NCBI GenBank assembly: GCA_032027045.1 | Contig: JAVSMU010000001.1 | Coordinates: 1,635,756 to 1,699,755, forward strand | DNA: 64,000 nucleotides | Direction: 5' to 3' | Origin: Truepera sp. | Lineage (GTDB): Bacteria > Deinococcota > Deinococci > Deinococcales > Trueperaceae | In this document: piece by piece, positions 26,664-36,797 of the stretch | Layout of the letters: every line of letters starts with the position of its first letter | Numbering within the stretch: position 1 is the stretch's first letter | Position numbers and translations under genes: made by a program | Notes under the pieces: model-generated | What the model saw: only the letters and a program-made list of their open reading frames with translations | What the model was told of the DNA's origin: nothing | Database searches by the model: none

Positions 26664-28465
26664 GCAGACCGCTCGCACTATTGGCCGCCTGCGTGCTTGC
26701 GTGGGGCGCCGTCGCCTGCGCCCAAAGGCCGCTGGGTCCAAGCGATCCTGGTGCCGGCGGCACCGCCTACTTCGACGTCGTGGTGTATGGCAGCGAGCCG
26801 GAGGGCGTGGCGGCCGCCGTTGCCGCGGCGGAGGAGGGCGCAAGGACGCTCCTCGTGTCGGGCGACGCGCGCGTTGGCGGCTTGTTCGTGCTGGGCGAGC
26901 TGAACATGCTCGATATGCGCACTCAGCCGTTCAACTACCAGCGCGGGTTCTTCGAGCGCTGGTGGCGCCAGGTGGGGTCGAAATCGGCGTTCGACGTGCT
27001 GCAGGCCGAGGATGCGTTCGGCCGGTTGCTGGCGGATGCGGGGGTGGAGGTCTGGCTGGGCGCAGGCCCGGTCGAGCCCCGCGTCGTGGCCGAAGGTTTG
27101 CGCGGGGTCCTCCTCCCCGAACGCAACGTCGCGGTCAACGCCCTGCAAGTGATAGACGCCAGCGCCAACGCCGACCTTGCTGCCAAGGCGGGCGCTCCAT
27201 TCGACTTCGGCTGGGAGCGGTTCGGCGTGGCCCAGCGCCAGGCCGACACCCTGGTGCTCAACGTGGCCGGCGTCGACTGGGAGGCGCTCAGGCGTGAGAT
27301 CAGCGCGCGTGGCCGGGCGTACGCGAGCATCAGCAGCACGGTCGCGTGGGGCCATTTCGGCGGCATGCCGGCGGCTTACGTCCCCACCCAGGAGGGCACC
27401 CGCCTACGGGGACTCAACCTCGGCCTGCAACGAGACGGCAGCGTGCTGGTGAACGCCCTACTGCTCTACGGCCTCGACCCGCTGGACCCCGTCAGCCTGG
27501 CCGCCGGCCGCGCCAAGGGCCTCGCGGAGGGCGAGGCGATCGTCGCCTACCTGAAGAAGAACCTCGCGGGGTTCGCCAACGCGCGACTGGCGGGCGCCGC
27601 CACGGAACTCTACGTGCGCGAGTCGCGCCACCTGCTCGCCGACTGCGTGCTCAGCGCCGACGACACGCTCTCCAACGTCGTGACCGCCCAGGACGTGGCG
27701 GCGGGAGGCTATCCACTGGATGCACAGAGCTTCACCCCTCACGACGCGGGCTTCGTCTGGGGTGCGCCCGACATCTACGGTGGGCGACTCTGCATGCTGA
27801 CGACCTCACACGTCGAGGACCTGTGGGTGGTGGGGCGCAGCGCCGGCTACGATCCGGTGGCGTTCGCGTCGGCGCGCGTCGTTCCGTTCGGCATGGCCAT
27901 GGCCGAGGCCGCGGGGGTGGCAGCGGCCACCGCCGTGCGCCAGGGGGTGCCGGCGAGCCAGGTGGCGCAAGGCGAGGCGTTGATAGGGGTGGTTCGCGCC
28001 CACCTCCTGCGGCGCGGGGCGCTCTTGCCCGAGGTGCGCCAGCGCATGGCGGTGGGCCCGGTTGCCGACCCGGCCTACCCCGCTTTCAGGGTGCTGCTCG
28101 CACGCGGCCTGGCCGTTGGTGGCTACGACAACGACCCCGAACTCGATGGTCGGGTGAGCGCACTGTCCTTCGCCTACCTCCTCAGCCACGTCGCGACGCG
28201 CTTCTACTACCGGCCCGGCCTGGGCGCCGCCCTGGTGGGCCTCGCCGAGGAGCTCACCGCCGGCGACGGGACCGCACCACTTAGCGCCGACGTAGCCGGT
28301 CCCCTGCTGGCGTTGGCGGCCTGCCTGCTCGACCACTGCCCCCCCAGCGCCTCCTGGCAGGACCTGCGCGCCGCCGGCCTGGCCGACTTCGCGGAGCCCA
28401 TGGGACCACTTACTCGCGGCGACTCTTACCGGCTGGCGGCGGCCCTGGCGGCAAGCGCGCCCTAG
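26660..28465 (+). CDS. Exported FAD-dependent oxidoreductase
   Basis: This 601-residue flavoprotein belongs to the FAD-dependent oxidoreductase family typified by PF12831. A signal peptide (LALLAACVLAWGAVACAQ) precedes the mature part; the Cys near residue 20 could be a lipobox. The dinucleotide fold is FDVVVYGSEPEGVAAAVAAAEEG near residue 38, a variant with Ser-Glu in place of Gly-x-Gly. RESRHLLAD and ILVGRSAGY-like segments (here WVVGRSAGYDPVAFA) complete it. The substrate is unknown. It is coupled to the glycosyltransferase through a 4-bp overlap, so the two may act on the same envelope component (inference). Confidence 0.82.
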   Translation: MSRPLALLAACVLAWGAVACAQRPLGPSDPGAGGTAYFDVVVYGSEPEGVAAAVAAAEEGARTLLVSGDARVGGLFVLGELNMLDMRTQPFNYQRGFFERWWRQVGSKSAFDVLQAEDAFGRLLADAGVEVWLGAGPVEPRVVAEGLRGVLLPERNVAVNALQVIDASANADLAAKAGAPFDFGWERFGVAQRQADTLVLNVAGVDWEALRREISARGRAYASISSTVAWGHFGGMPAAYVPTQEGTRLRGLNLGLQRDGSVLVNALLLYGLDPLDPVSLAAGRAKGLAEGEAIVAYLKKNLAGFANARLAGAATELYVRESRHLLADCVLSADDTLSNVVTAQDVAAGGYPLDAQSFTPHDAGFVWGAPDIYGGRLCMLTTSHVEDLWVVGRSAGYDPVAFASARVVPFGMAMAEAAGVAAATAVRQGVPASQVAQGEALIGVVRAHLLRRGALLPEVRQRMAVGPVADPAYPAFRVLLARGLAVGGYDNDPELDGRVSALSFAYLLSHVATRFYYRPGLGAALVGLAEELTAGDGTAPLSADVAGPLLALAACLLDHCPPSASWQDLRAAGLADFAEPMGPLTRGDSYRLAAALAASAP

Positions 28466-28470
28466 GCCGG

Positions 28471-28484
28471 GCCGGCCGGCCGGC
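28471..28484. terminator. GC palindrome between convergent genes
   Basis: A perfect 14-nt palindrome of alternating GCC/GGC lies in the 19-bp gap between the oxidoreductase and the P-type ATPase. A bidirectional terminator role is possible, but there is no U-tract. Confidence 0.35.
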
Positions 28485-31298
<2,814 letters not shown>

Positions 31299-31306
31299 AC
31301 TTTCCC

Positions 31307-31312
31307 AGGGTA
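31307..31312 (-). promoter_or_regulatory. -10 box of the P-type ATPase gene
   Basis: TACCCT on the minus strand is 8 nt before ATG 31298. Confidence 0.45.
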
Positions 31313-31361
31313 GCCGTGCGCGCCCCGGCGCGAAAGGGTCGCACGCCCTGCTACGGCCGGG

Positions 31362-32573
31362 TCACTCGGCCTGGTGCGGCTCTCCAATGCTGTCCACGAA
31401 CTGCCGCGCCGTCCGACCGGAGTAGCCGTTGTTCCACTCGGCGAAGCGCAGCGCTCCCTCGTCGAGCTCGGGCCCGGCGGCCAGGCCTCGGCTGCCCGCC
31501 AGCGACTTCACGACCTGGAGGTACCGCCGCTGGTCGGCGCCGGGGAAGGTGATCACGAGTCCGAACCGGTCGGCCAGGGCCAGGCGCTCGTGGTGCGTGT
31601 CCCAGGCATGAACGTCGTCGTCGAGTGGGTCCGGGCGGTCGCTGAGACGCTCTTTCACGAGGTGGCGCCTGTTGGAGGTGGCGTACAGGGCGGTGTTGTC
31701 GGGCCGGCGCCTGACCCCGCCCTCCAGGAGGCTCTTGAGTGGGCGGTGCCGCGAGTCGTCGCCCTCGAACGTCAGGTCGTCGACGAACAACACGAACTTC
31801 AGCGGCTGGGGCCGCAGTTCCTCGAGCAGGTCCGGAAGCTCCTCCAGAGCGTCCAAGGGAACCTCGATGAGGCGCAGACCGCGCGCGGAGTAGCGGCTCA
31901 CGAGACCGCGAACGGCGGTCGACTTGCCACTGCCCCGGGCGCCGTACAGCAGGCAATCGTTGGTTCTGTTGCCCGCCAGGAGGGCCTCCGTGTTCCTTGC
32001 CAGCCGCTCGAGCGGTCCTTCCAGGTCGACGAGCGACTCCCACGACGGCCGGTCAGGGTACCGCACGGGCTCGAGTACCCCCGAGCGCCACGTCAGGACC
32101 GGATAGATGGCCGAAGGCCCGTTGCCGACCCGCCGCAAGAGACCGAGGAAGGCCTCCGCAAGCTCGTCGGCTTTGGCGGTGAGCAGGGCGGCGGCCAGCT
32201 TGCCGACGATCTCGGCCGCCTCCTCGTCCAGGTTGGGGGCAGCCAGGTCCTCGAGTACTGGAGCCTTCACCCCCGCGGCTGCACCCTGGTTGGGGCGGTG
32301 GATGCGCCGCAGCATCTCGCCCAGCCGCCAGAGCTCGGCGCGGAGCAAGAGCCTGAGACCGTCGGGCACGGGGCGCGTAGCGTAATCGCTAAGAACGGAG
32401 CGGTGCGCGAGGAGCGTGTGTGCCATCGCCAGCGCCGGATCGGGGTGACCGCTCGCGGCCAGCGCCACCGGCAGGTCGTCGCCCGAGGAACTCGCTTCGC
32501 GGCGGGCGACGAACGGCCCCCACCAGGAAGAGGTGACGAGCGCGGGGAACAGCGAACGATCGGGGTTGGTCAT
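31362..32573 (-). CDS. DUF815 family AAA+ ATPase
   Basis: This 403-residue protein of the DUF815 P-loop ATPase family has a helical N-terminal half and a C-terminal AAA+ core. The core has Walker A LYGARGSGKST near residue 205, Walker B FVLFVDDLTFEG near 255, ALYATSNRRHLV (sensor) and DRFGLVITFPGADQ. The function of the family is not known. Its ATG overlaps the patatin stop in ATGA (32570-32573). A TACCCT box lies 7 nt upstream within the patatin coding region, so both coupled and independent expression are possible. Confidence 0.9.
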   Translation of the reverse strand: MTNPDRSLFPALVTSSWWGPFVARREASSSGDDLPVALAASGHPDPALAMAHTLLAHRSVLSDYATRPVPDGLRLLLRAELWRLGEMLRRIHRPNQGAAAGVKAPVLEDLAAPNLDEEAAEIVGKLAAALLTAKADELAEAFLGLLRRVGNGPSAIYPVLTWRSGVLEPVRYPDRPSWESLVDLEGPLERLARNTEALLAGNRTNDCLLYGARGSGKSTAVRGLVSRYSARGLRLIEVPLDALEELPDLLEELRPQPLKFVLFVDDLTFEGDDSRHRPLKSLLEGGVRRRPDNTALYATSNRRHLVKERLSDRPDPLDDDVHAWDTHHERLALADRFGLVITFPGADQRRYLQVVKSLAGSRGLAAGPELDEGALRFAEWNNGYSGRTARQFVDSIGEPHQAE

Positions 32574-33463
32574 CGAGCCAAGGGTACCGCGCCGCGCGGC
32601 TTCGGAAAACCGCCTTCGAGCAGGTCGTGGATGGCCCTCTCCCCCGCCTGGATGGCCGCGGGCGACTTATGGAAGTCCCACCACGCGATGTGCGGCTCGA
32701 CGCGGAGCAGCGTGGCGCCCCGAGGCACGTGCAGATCGCGGCTGTAGGAGGCGAGCGAGATGGCGAGGCCTCGGTAGATCTGGCCGAACGGACCTTGCGG
32801 CTTGGCGTGCTTACCCCGGCGCAGGAACTCGCGGCCGAACGCGGTGGCGTTGAAGCGTCTTATCGCCCGCACCACGCTCGAGCGGCGCACGTCGACACCG
32901 GCGTGAACGCCCAGCTTCAAGGAGGCCCCGGAGCCCGCGAGAATCGAGAAGGGTACCGGCTCGACGAAGCCGCCGTCGATCAACCAGCGCCCCTGCAAGT
33001 GCACCGGCGCGAACAGGCCGGGCAGCGCGCAACTGGCGCGCACGGCGTCGGCTATCGATCCTGAACTCAGTGGCACCAACTCGCCCGTCGCCAGGTCGGT
33101 GGTGGCGATGACCAGCGGCACCTCCACGTCCTCGAAGGAGGCGCCCATGAAGTACTTACGGTCCAGCCAGTCGCGCAGCCGGCGCCCGTGGATGAGGGCT
33201 CCGCGGTGCAAGCCGAAGTCGATGCCCTGCCGCCACAACTCCGCCATGTCCTGGTCGCGCACTATCCGCTCGAGTTCATAACCGTTCCCGCACACGGCGT
33301 AGAGCGCGGCAACGATCGCGCCGAACGAGGTGCCCCCCAGCATCGTCGGGCGCAGGCCGCGGTCGTCGAGGGCCTTCAGGACGCCGACGTGAACCAGGCC
33401 GCGGGCGGTGCCGCCGCCAAGCGCCAGGGCGATGTCGTTGGTGGCCGCCCTCGCCTTCTGCAT
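32570..33463 (-). CDS. Patatin-like phospholipase (RssA type)
   Basis: This 297-residue serine lipase-like protein has the patatin oxyanion motif ALGGGTARGLVHVGVLKAL near residue 11 and the nucleophile elbow GGTSFGAIVAAL near 39 (G-x-S-x-G). The catalytic Asp is in LIDGGFVEPVP near residue 157. The size fits the short bacterial RssA/YlbK group, which acts on membrane lipids. A TAACAT -10 box is exactly 6 nt before its ATG. It is divergent from dnaX and starts a two-gene unit with the DUF815 ATPase. Confidence 0.93.
   Translation of the reverse strand: MQKARAATNDIALALGGGTARGLVHVGVLKALDDRGLRPTMLGGTSFGAIVAALYAVCGNGYELERIVRDQDMAELWRQGIDFGLHRGALIHGRRLRDWLDRKYFMGASFEDVEVPLVIATTDLATGELVPLSSGSIADAVRASCALPGLFAPVHLQGRWLIDGGFVEPVPFSILAGSGASLKLGVHAGVDVRRSSVVRAIRRFNATAFGREFLRRGKHAKPQGPFGQIYRGLAISLASYSRDLHVPRGATLLRVEPHIAWWDFHKSPAAIQAGERAIHDLLEGGFPKPRGAVPLAR
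32581..32586 (-). promoter_or_regulatory. Possible internal -10 box before the DUF815 gene
   Basis: TACCCT on the minus strand, inside the patatin coding region, is 7 nt before ATG 32573. Confidence 0.4.
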
Positions 33464-33469
33464 GAGCCG

Positions 33470-33475
33470 ATGTTA
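33470..33475 (-). promoter_or_regulatory. -10 box of the patatin gene, leaderless type
   Basis: TAACAT on the minus strand is followed by 6 nt and ATG 33463. Confidence 0.6.
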
Positions 33476-33523
33476 CAGCCGCGCCCGACGCGGTGCAGGA
33501 CGGCCCCGAATGGGGGCCGGTGG

Positions 33524-33529
33524 TAGACT
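33524..33529 (+). promoter_or_regulatory. -10 box of dnaX
   Basis: TAGACT lies 10 nt before ATG 33540. The leader would be only a few nucleotides long. Confidence 0.5.
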
Positions 33530-33539
33530 CCTTGCCGAG

Positions 33540-35018
33540 ATGTCGGCTCTATACCAAAGGGCGCGGCCCGTCACCTTCGACGAGGTCGTCGGGCAAGATC
33601 ACGTCAAGGACGTCCTGACGTCGGCCATCGCACGCTCGCGTGTGGGCCATGCCTACCTCTTCTCCGGACCGCGCGGCGTGGGCAAGACCACCAGCGCCCG
33701 GCTCCTGGCCATGGCCGTGAACTGCGAGGCGCCGCTGGAGCAGCGTCCTTGCGGCAAGTGCGAGTCGTGCCGGTTGGTCCAGTCGGGGGCGCATCCCGAC
33801 GTCATCGAGCTCGATGCCGCCTCGAACAACTCGGTCGAGGACGTGCGCGACTTGCGCGAGCGGGCCATGCTCTCGAGCATGCGTGGGGGCACTCGGGTGT
33901 GGATCCTCGACGAGGCTCACATGTTCAGCAAGGCCGCCGCCAACGCCCTCCTCAAGACCCTCGAGGAGCCTCCCCCGGGCCTCATGTTCATCCTCGCGAC
34001 GACCGAGCCCGAGCGGCTGCCGCCGACGGTCCTGTCGCGCTGCCAGCACTTCCGCTTCAGGCGCCTCACCAACGCCGAGATCGTGGGCAAACTCGCCCGC
34101 CTCGCCAACGCCGCCGGCGTAGCGGCGGATACCTCGGCGCTCGACCTCGTGGCGCGCAGCGCCGACGGCGGCATGCGCGACGCCGAGTCGCTCCTGGACA
34201 GGCTGCTGGCCAGCGGCGAGGCCATCACGTTGCAGCGGGCCGAGGACGCCCTGGGGCTGCCGCCCCAGGAGCGGCTGCGGTCGATGGCCGAAGGGTTGGC
34301 CACGGGCGACCTCGCCCAACTGTTGGAGCAGGCCGGCCTGCTCTACCGCGCGGGCTTCGCCCCGCGGACGCTGGCGGAACAACTCGCCCGGACCCTGCGG
34401 GCGGCCCTGCACGCGAGGCTGGCCGGCGAACCTTGGCTGTCCTTGGGCGAGGACGAGCTCTTGAGGCTCCTGCACGCCCTCGACGACGAGCAGGAGCGCT
34501 TCGTGCGGCACGACGACCTCTACTCGCTGGAGGTGGCGCTGATCAAGGCGCGCAACGCGCTCTGCGCCAACGTGCCCGCGGCCTTCGTGGCGCAAGCAGC
34601 AGACGCGAGTCGAACGACGGCCCCGCCGCCTGAGACGGTCGCCCCGGCACCAGAATCCCCCGGCCCCCATCCCGACGCCGTGGGCGCGGTCGAAGCGCCG
34701 CAGGCCGCCACCGCGCCGGCCACCGTGCCGGCCGCCTCTGCCGCCGCGTTCTCGTGGCACGCGGTCAGGAGCCGCGCGGACGTCCGCCTCAAGGCCTTCC
34801 TCGCACCCGCTCGCGTGGAGCAAGGCGAGAACACGATCCGGGTCATCTTTCCCGAGGCCAACGAGTTCCACCACAAGCAGCTGCTGCTGCGGCTGGACGA
34901 GTTCGCCGCGCTGGTGGCCGAGGTTGCCGGTCCGGGCTTCGAGCTCGTCATCGACGGACCGGGGGGCGTCACCCGGGCGCCCAAGCCGGCCGCCGGTGGT
35001 GGTTCAAAAAAAGCCTGA
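33540..35018 (+). CDS. dnaX: DNA polymerase III gamma/tau subunit, zero-frame (short, gamma-like) product
   Basis: DnaX is the clamp-loader ATPase of the replicative polymerase. The 492-residue zero-frame product starts SALYQRARPVTFDEVVGQDHV. It has Walker A FSGPRGVGKTT near residue 41, a four-Cys zinc module (CEAPLEQRPCGKCESC) near 61-77, Walker B VWILDEAHM near 121 and the SRC motif TVLSRCQHFRF. Domain III and part of the following region are present. Translation ends GGGSKKA-stop just after seven A residues. A -1 shift there opens a 229-codon extension, so this product would be the short form. An in-frame start at 33408 is rejected because it lies upstream of the promoter box and lacks family sequence. 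Confidence 0.95.
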   Translation: MSALYQRARPVTFDEVVGQDHVKDVLTSAIARSRVGHAYLFSGPRGVGKTTSARLLAMAVNCEAPLEQRPCGKCESCRLVQSGAHPDVIELDAASNNSVEDVRDLRERAMLSSMRGGTRVWILDEAHMFSKAAANALLKTLEEPPPGLMFILATTEPERLPPTVLSRCQHFRFRRLTNAEIVGKLARLANAAGVAADTSALDLVARSADGGMRDAESLLDRLLASGEAITLQRAEDALGLPPQERLRSMAEGLATGDLAQLLEQAGLLYRAGFAPRTLAEQLARTLRAALHARLAGEPWLSLGEDELLRLLHALDDEQERFVRHDDLYSLEVALIKARNALCANVPAAFVAQAADASRTTAPPPETVAPAPESPGPHPDAVGAVEAPQAATAPATVPAASAAAFSWHAVRSRADVRLKAFLAPARVEQGENTIRVIFPEANEFHHKQLLLRLDEFAALVAEVAGPGFELVIDGPGGVTRAPKPAAGGGSKKA

Positions 35019-35701
35019 CGGGGCGCCCCACCGCCGCCCCGAAGGCAACCCGGGACGAACGCGCTCCTGGCCCACCTGCAGCCGCGGAGACCGCGGCGTC
35101 CGCCGAGAGTCCCTCGCAAGCGCCCCCGAACACCAAGCGGCACACGAAGCCACGGCCCGCCGCCGGGCCACCCGCCGCCGGGCCCCCCGCCGCCGGGCCC
35201 CCCGCCGCCGAGCCGCCCGCCGCCGAGCCGCCCGCCGCCGAGCCGCCTGCGGCCACGGCGCCGCCACCCACCGAGCTTCCGCCCGCACCCGAGGTCGACG
35301 ACCTCATCCCGGACGACGTCGAGTCTTCGTTCGGCGGCGCCACAGGCGACCTGTGGGACGAGTCGCAAGCACCGGCCCACACGGCGCCCGCAGCGCATGA
35401 GCCACCCGCTGCGGCACGAAAGGCCGCGGAGCCCGTGCCCGCCCCCAAACCGAAGCGACGCGCGCCCGCCAAGCCCTCCCGCTCGGCAGGCGCCTCCCCC
35501 GCCGTCGCCTCCGACACGCCCGAGGGCAAGGCTTTCGCGGAGGTCCAGACGCTGTTCCCGGGCCGCGTCCTGGAAGTGGTCGCGCTCAGACCAGGGCGCG
35601 GCGAGGAAGCGGCGCCGACCGCCTCGGAGGGAACCGACGACGCCTTCACCGCCGGTTACGATGTTCGAGACGAGCAGGATGGCCCGGGCGACGACGCCTG
35701 A
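33540..35701 (+). CDS. dnaX: DNA polymerase III tau-like product made by -1 frameshift at A7
   Basis: Reading shifts from frame 0 to -1 on A_AAA_AAA (35006-35012) and continues AGC CTG ACG to the TGA at 35699-35701. This adds 229 residues for about 720 in total. The extension has codon use like a real gene (strong G/C at third positions). It contains a Pro/Ala pentapeptide repeat, an acidic segment (EVDDLIPDDVESSFGG) and a C-terminal EVQTLFPGRVLEVVALRP that looks like a folded tail. In other bacteria tau uses this region to bind the polymerase and helicase. Alternatives are transcriptional slippage on the A-run, or an assembly error of one A. Confidence 0.75.
34995..35041 (+). promoter_or_regulatory. 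Programmed -1 frameshift signal in dnaX
   Basis: The slippery heptamer A_AAA_AAA is at 35006-35012 in the correct phase (TCA AAA AAA). The zero-frame stop TGA is at 35016-35018. A hairpin CGGGGCG (35019-35025)/CGCCCCG (35035-35041) with a 9-nt loop begins 6 nt after the heptamer. GGTGGTGG just upstream could act as a Shine-Dalgarno-like stimulator. Confidence 0.78.
35158..35253 (+). repeat. 15-bp tandem repeat encoding Pro-Pro-Ala-Ala-Gly/Glu in the dnaX extension
   Basis: About six 15-bp units read GPPAA three times and then EPPAA three times in the -1 frame. The length is divisible by three, and the unit switches from Gly to Glu through GGG/GAG. Confidence 0.85.
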
Positions 35702-35757
35702 GGCGGCCGGCTAAAGGTGGACCGAACCAACCCTCATCGAGGACCGAAGGAGCACAG

Positions 35758-36078
35758 GTGAACATCCAGAAGCTCATGAAAGAGGCGCAGCGCGCCCAGC
35801 AGAAAGTGGCCGAGGCTCAGGAGCGGCTGGCGGGCATGACGGTCGAGGGCTCGGCCGGAGCCGGGCTGGTACGAGCCGAGGCCACAGGCGACGGCACGGT
35901 CACCAAGGTGCGGATAGACCCGAAGGTCGTCGACGCGGATGACGTCGAGATGCTCGAGGATCTCGTCACGGCGGCCGTGAACGAAGCGCAGCGCAAGGCG
36001 AAGGAACTGCAAGAGCGGGAGATGGGTGCGGCCATGGGCGGGATGGGCGGCCTGGGCGGCCTCGGAGGCATGCTCTGA
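35758..36078 (+). CDS. ybaB: Nucleoid-associated protein, YbaB/EbfC family
   Basis: This small 106-residue dimeric DNA-binding protein is classically found between dnaX and recR. The sequence NIQKLMKEAQRAQQKVAEAQERL forms the N-terminal helix. VRAEATGDGTVTKVRIDPKVV and LEDLVTAAVNEAQRKAKELQ are family motifs. The tail is Gly/Met-rich (MGGMGGLGG). GTG 35758 is the start, with an AAGGAG ribosome-binding site 5 nt upstream, so translation here is Shine-Dalgarno dependent. It lies 56 bp after the dnaX frameshift ORF. Confidence 0.95.
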   Translation: MNIQKLMKEAQRAQQKVAEAQERLAGMTVEGSAGAGLVRAEATGDGTVTKVRIDPKVVDADDVEMLEDLVTAAVNEAQRKAKELQEREMGAAMGGMGGLGGLGGML

Positions 36079-36109
36079 TCAGGCTTCACCCGGTTGAGGA
36101 GAGCGCGGC

Positions 36110-36712
36110 TTGAGCGTCCGCTTCCCCTCCGCGCTCCTTACCCTCATCCGCGAGCTGGGACGCCTGCCCGGCATCGGCCCGAAGAGCGCCCAGAGGCTGG
36201 CCTTCTACCTCTTCAACCGACCGGAGGAAGAGGTCAGGGCGCTGGCCGAGGCCCTCGTCGACGCCAAGACCGGGCTCGAGCCCTGCCCGAACTGTTTCAA
36301 CGTCATGAGCGCGGGTTCGCCCTGCTGCGCGGTCTGCTCCGACACGCGCCGCGACCGCGGGCTGTTGTGCGTCGTCGAACAGCCGGCAGACCTCCTCGCC
36401 ATCGAGCGCTCGGGCGAGTACGCCGGCCTCTATCACGTCCTCCAGGGCGCCCTCAGCCCCATGAACGGGGTCGGGCCCGACCAGCTCACGATCTCCGCGC
36501 TCGAGCGGCGGTTGGAGGGCGTCGGCGAGGTGGTGCTGGCCACGTCGACGACGGTGGAGGGCGAGGCCACCGCCCATTACCTCGCCCGCCTGCTGGCCCC
36601 GGCGGGCGTGCGCGTCAGCCGTATCGCGTACGGTCTGCCCGTCGGCGGCGACCTCGAGTACGCCGACGAGGTCACTCTCGGTCGGGCCATCAGCAACCGA
36701 CGTCCCGTCTGA
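36110..36712 (+). CDS. recR: Recombination mediator RecR
   Basis: RecR works with RecO (and RecF) to load RecA on gapped DNA. The 200 residues begin SVRFPSALLTLIRELGRLPGIG with a helix-hairpin-helix. They have a zinc module with Cys59, Cys62, Cys73 and Cys76, a Toprim domain starting LLCVVEQPADLLAIE and a Walker-like tail LPVGGDLEYADEVTLGRA. The start is TTG 36110 with GAGGAG 9 nt upstream; no ATG or GTG fits. The order ybaB-recR after dnaX is widely conserved, and recO follows at 40.1 kb. Confidence 0.96.
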   Translation: MSVRFPSALLTLIRELGRLPGIGPKSAQRLAFYLFNRPEEEVRALAEALVDAKTGLEPCPNCFNVMSAGSPCCAVCSDTRRDRGLLCVVEQPADLLAIERSGEYAGLYHVLQGALSPMNGVGPDQLTISALERRLEGVGEVVLATSTTVEGEATAHYLARLLAPAGVRVSRIAYGLPVGGDLEYADEVTLGRAISNRRPV

Positions 36713-36735
36713 CCGCCCCCTCCTCCCCCTCCTCC

Positions 36736-36763
36736 TTGACGCCGCGAAGGGCGTGCGTATAAT
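36736..36763 (+). promoter_or_regulatory. topA promoter, near-consensus sigma-70 type
   Basis: TTGACG (36736-36741), a 16-nt spacer and a perfect TATAAT (36758-36763). The transcript would carry a leader of about 28 nt with an AGGGGT ribosome-binding site (36786-36791). It is the best -35/-10 promoter in the window. Confidence 0.8.
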
Positions 36764-36797
36764 GTCCGCGCTTCGAGAGGGATAAGGGGTACGCAAT

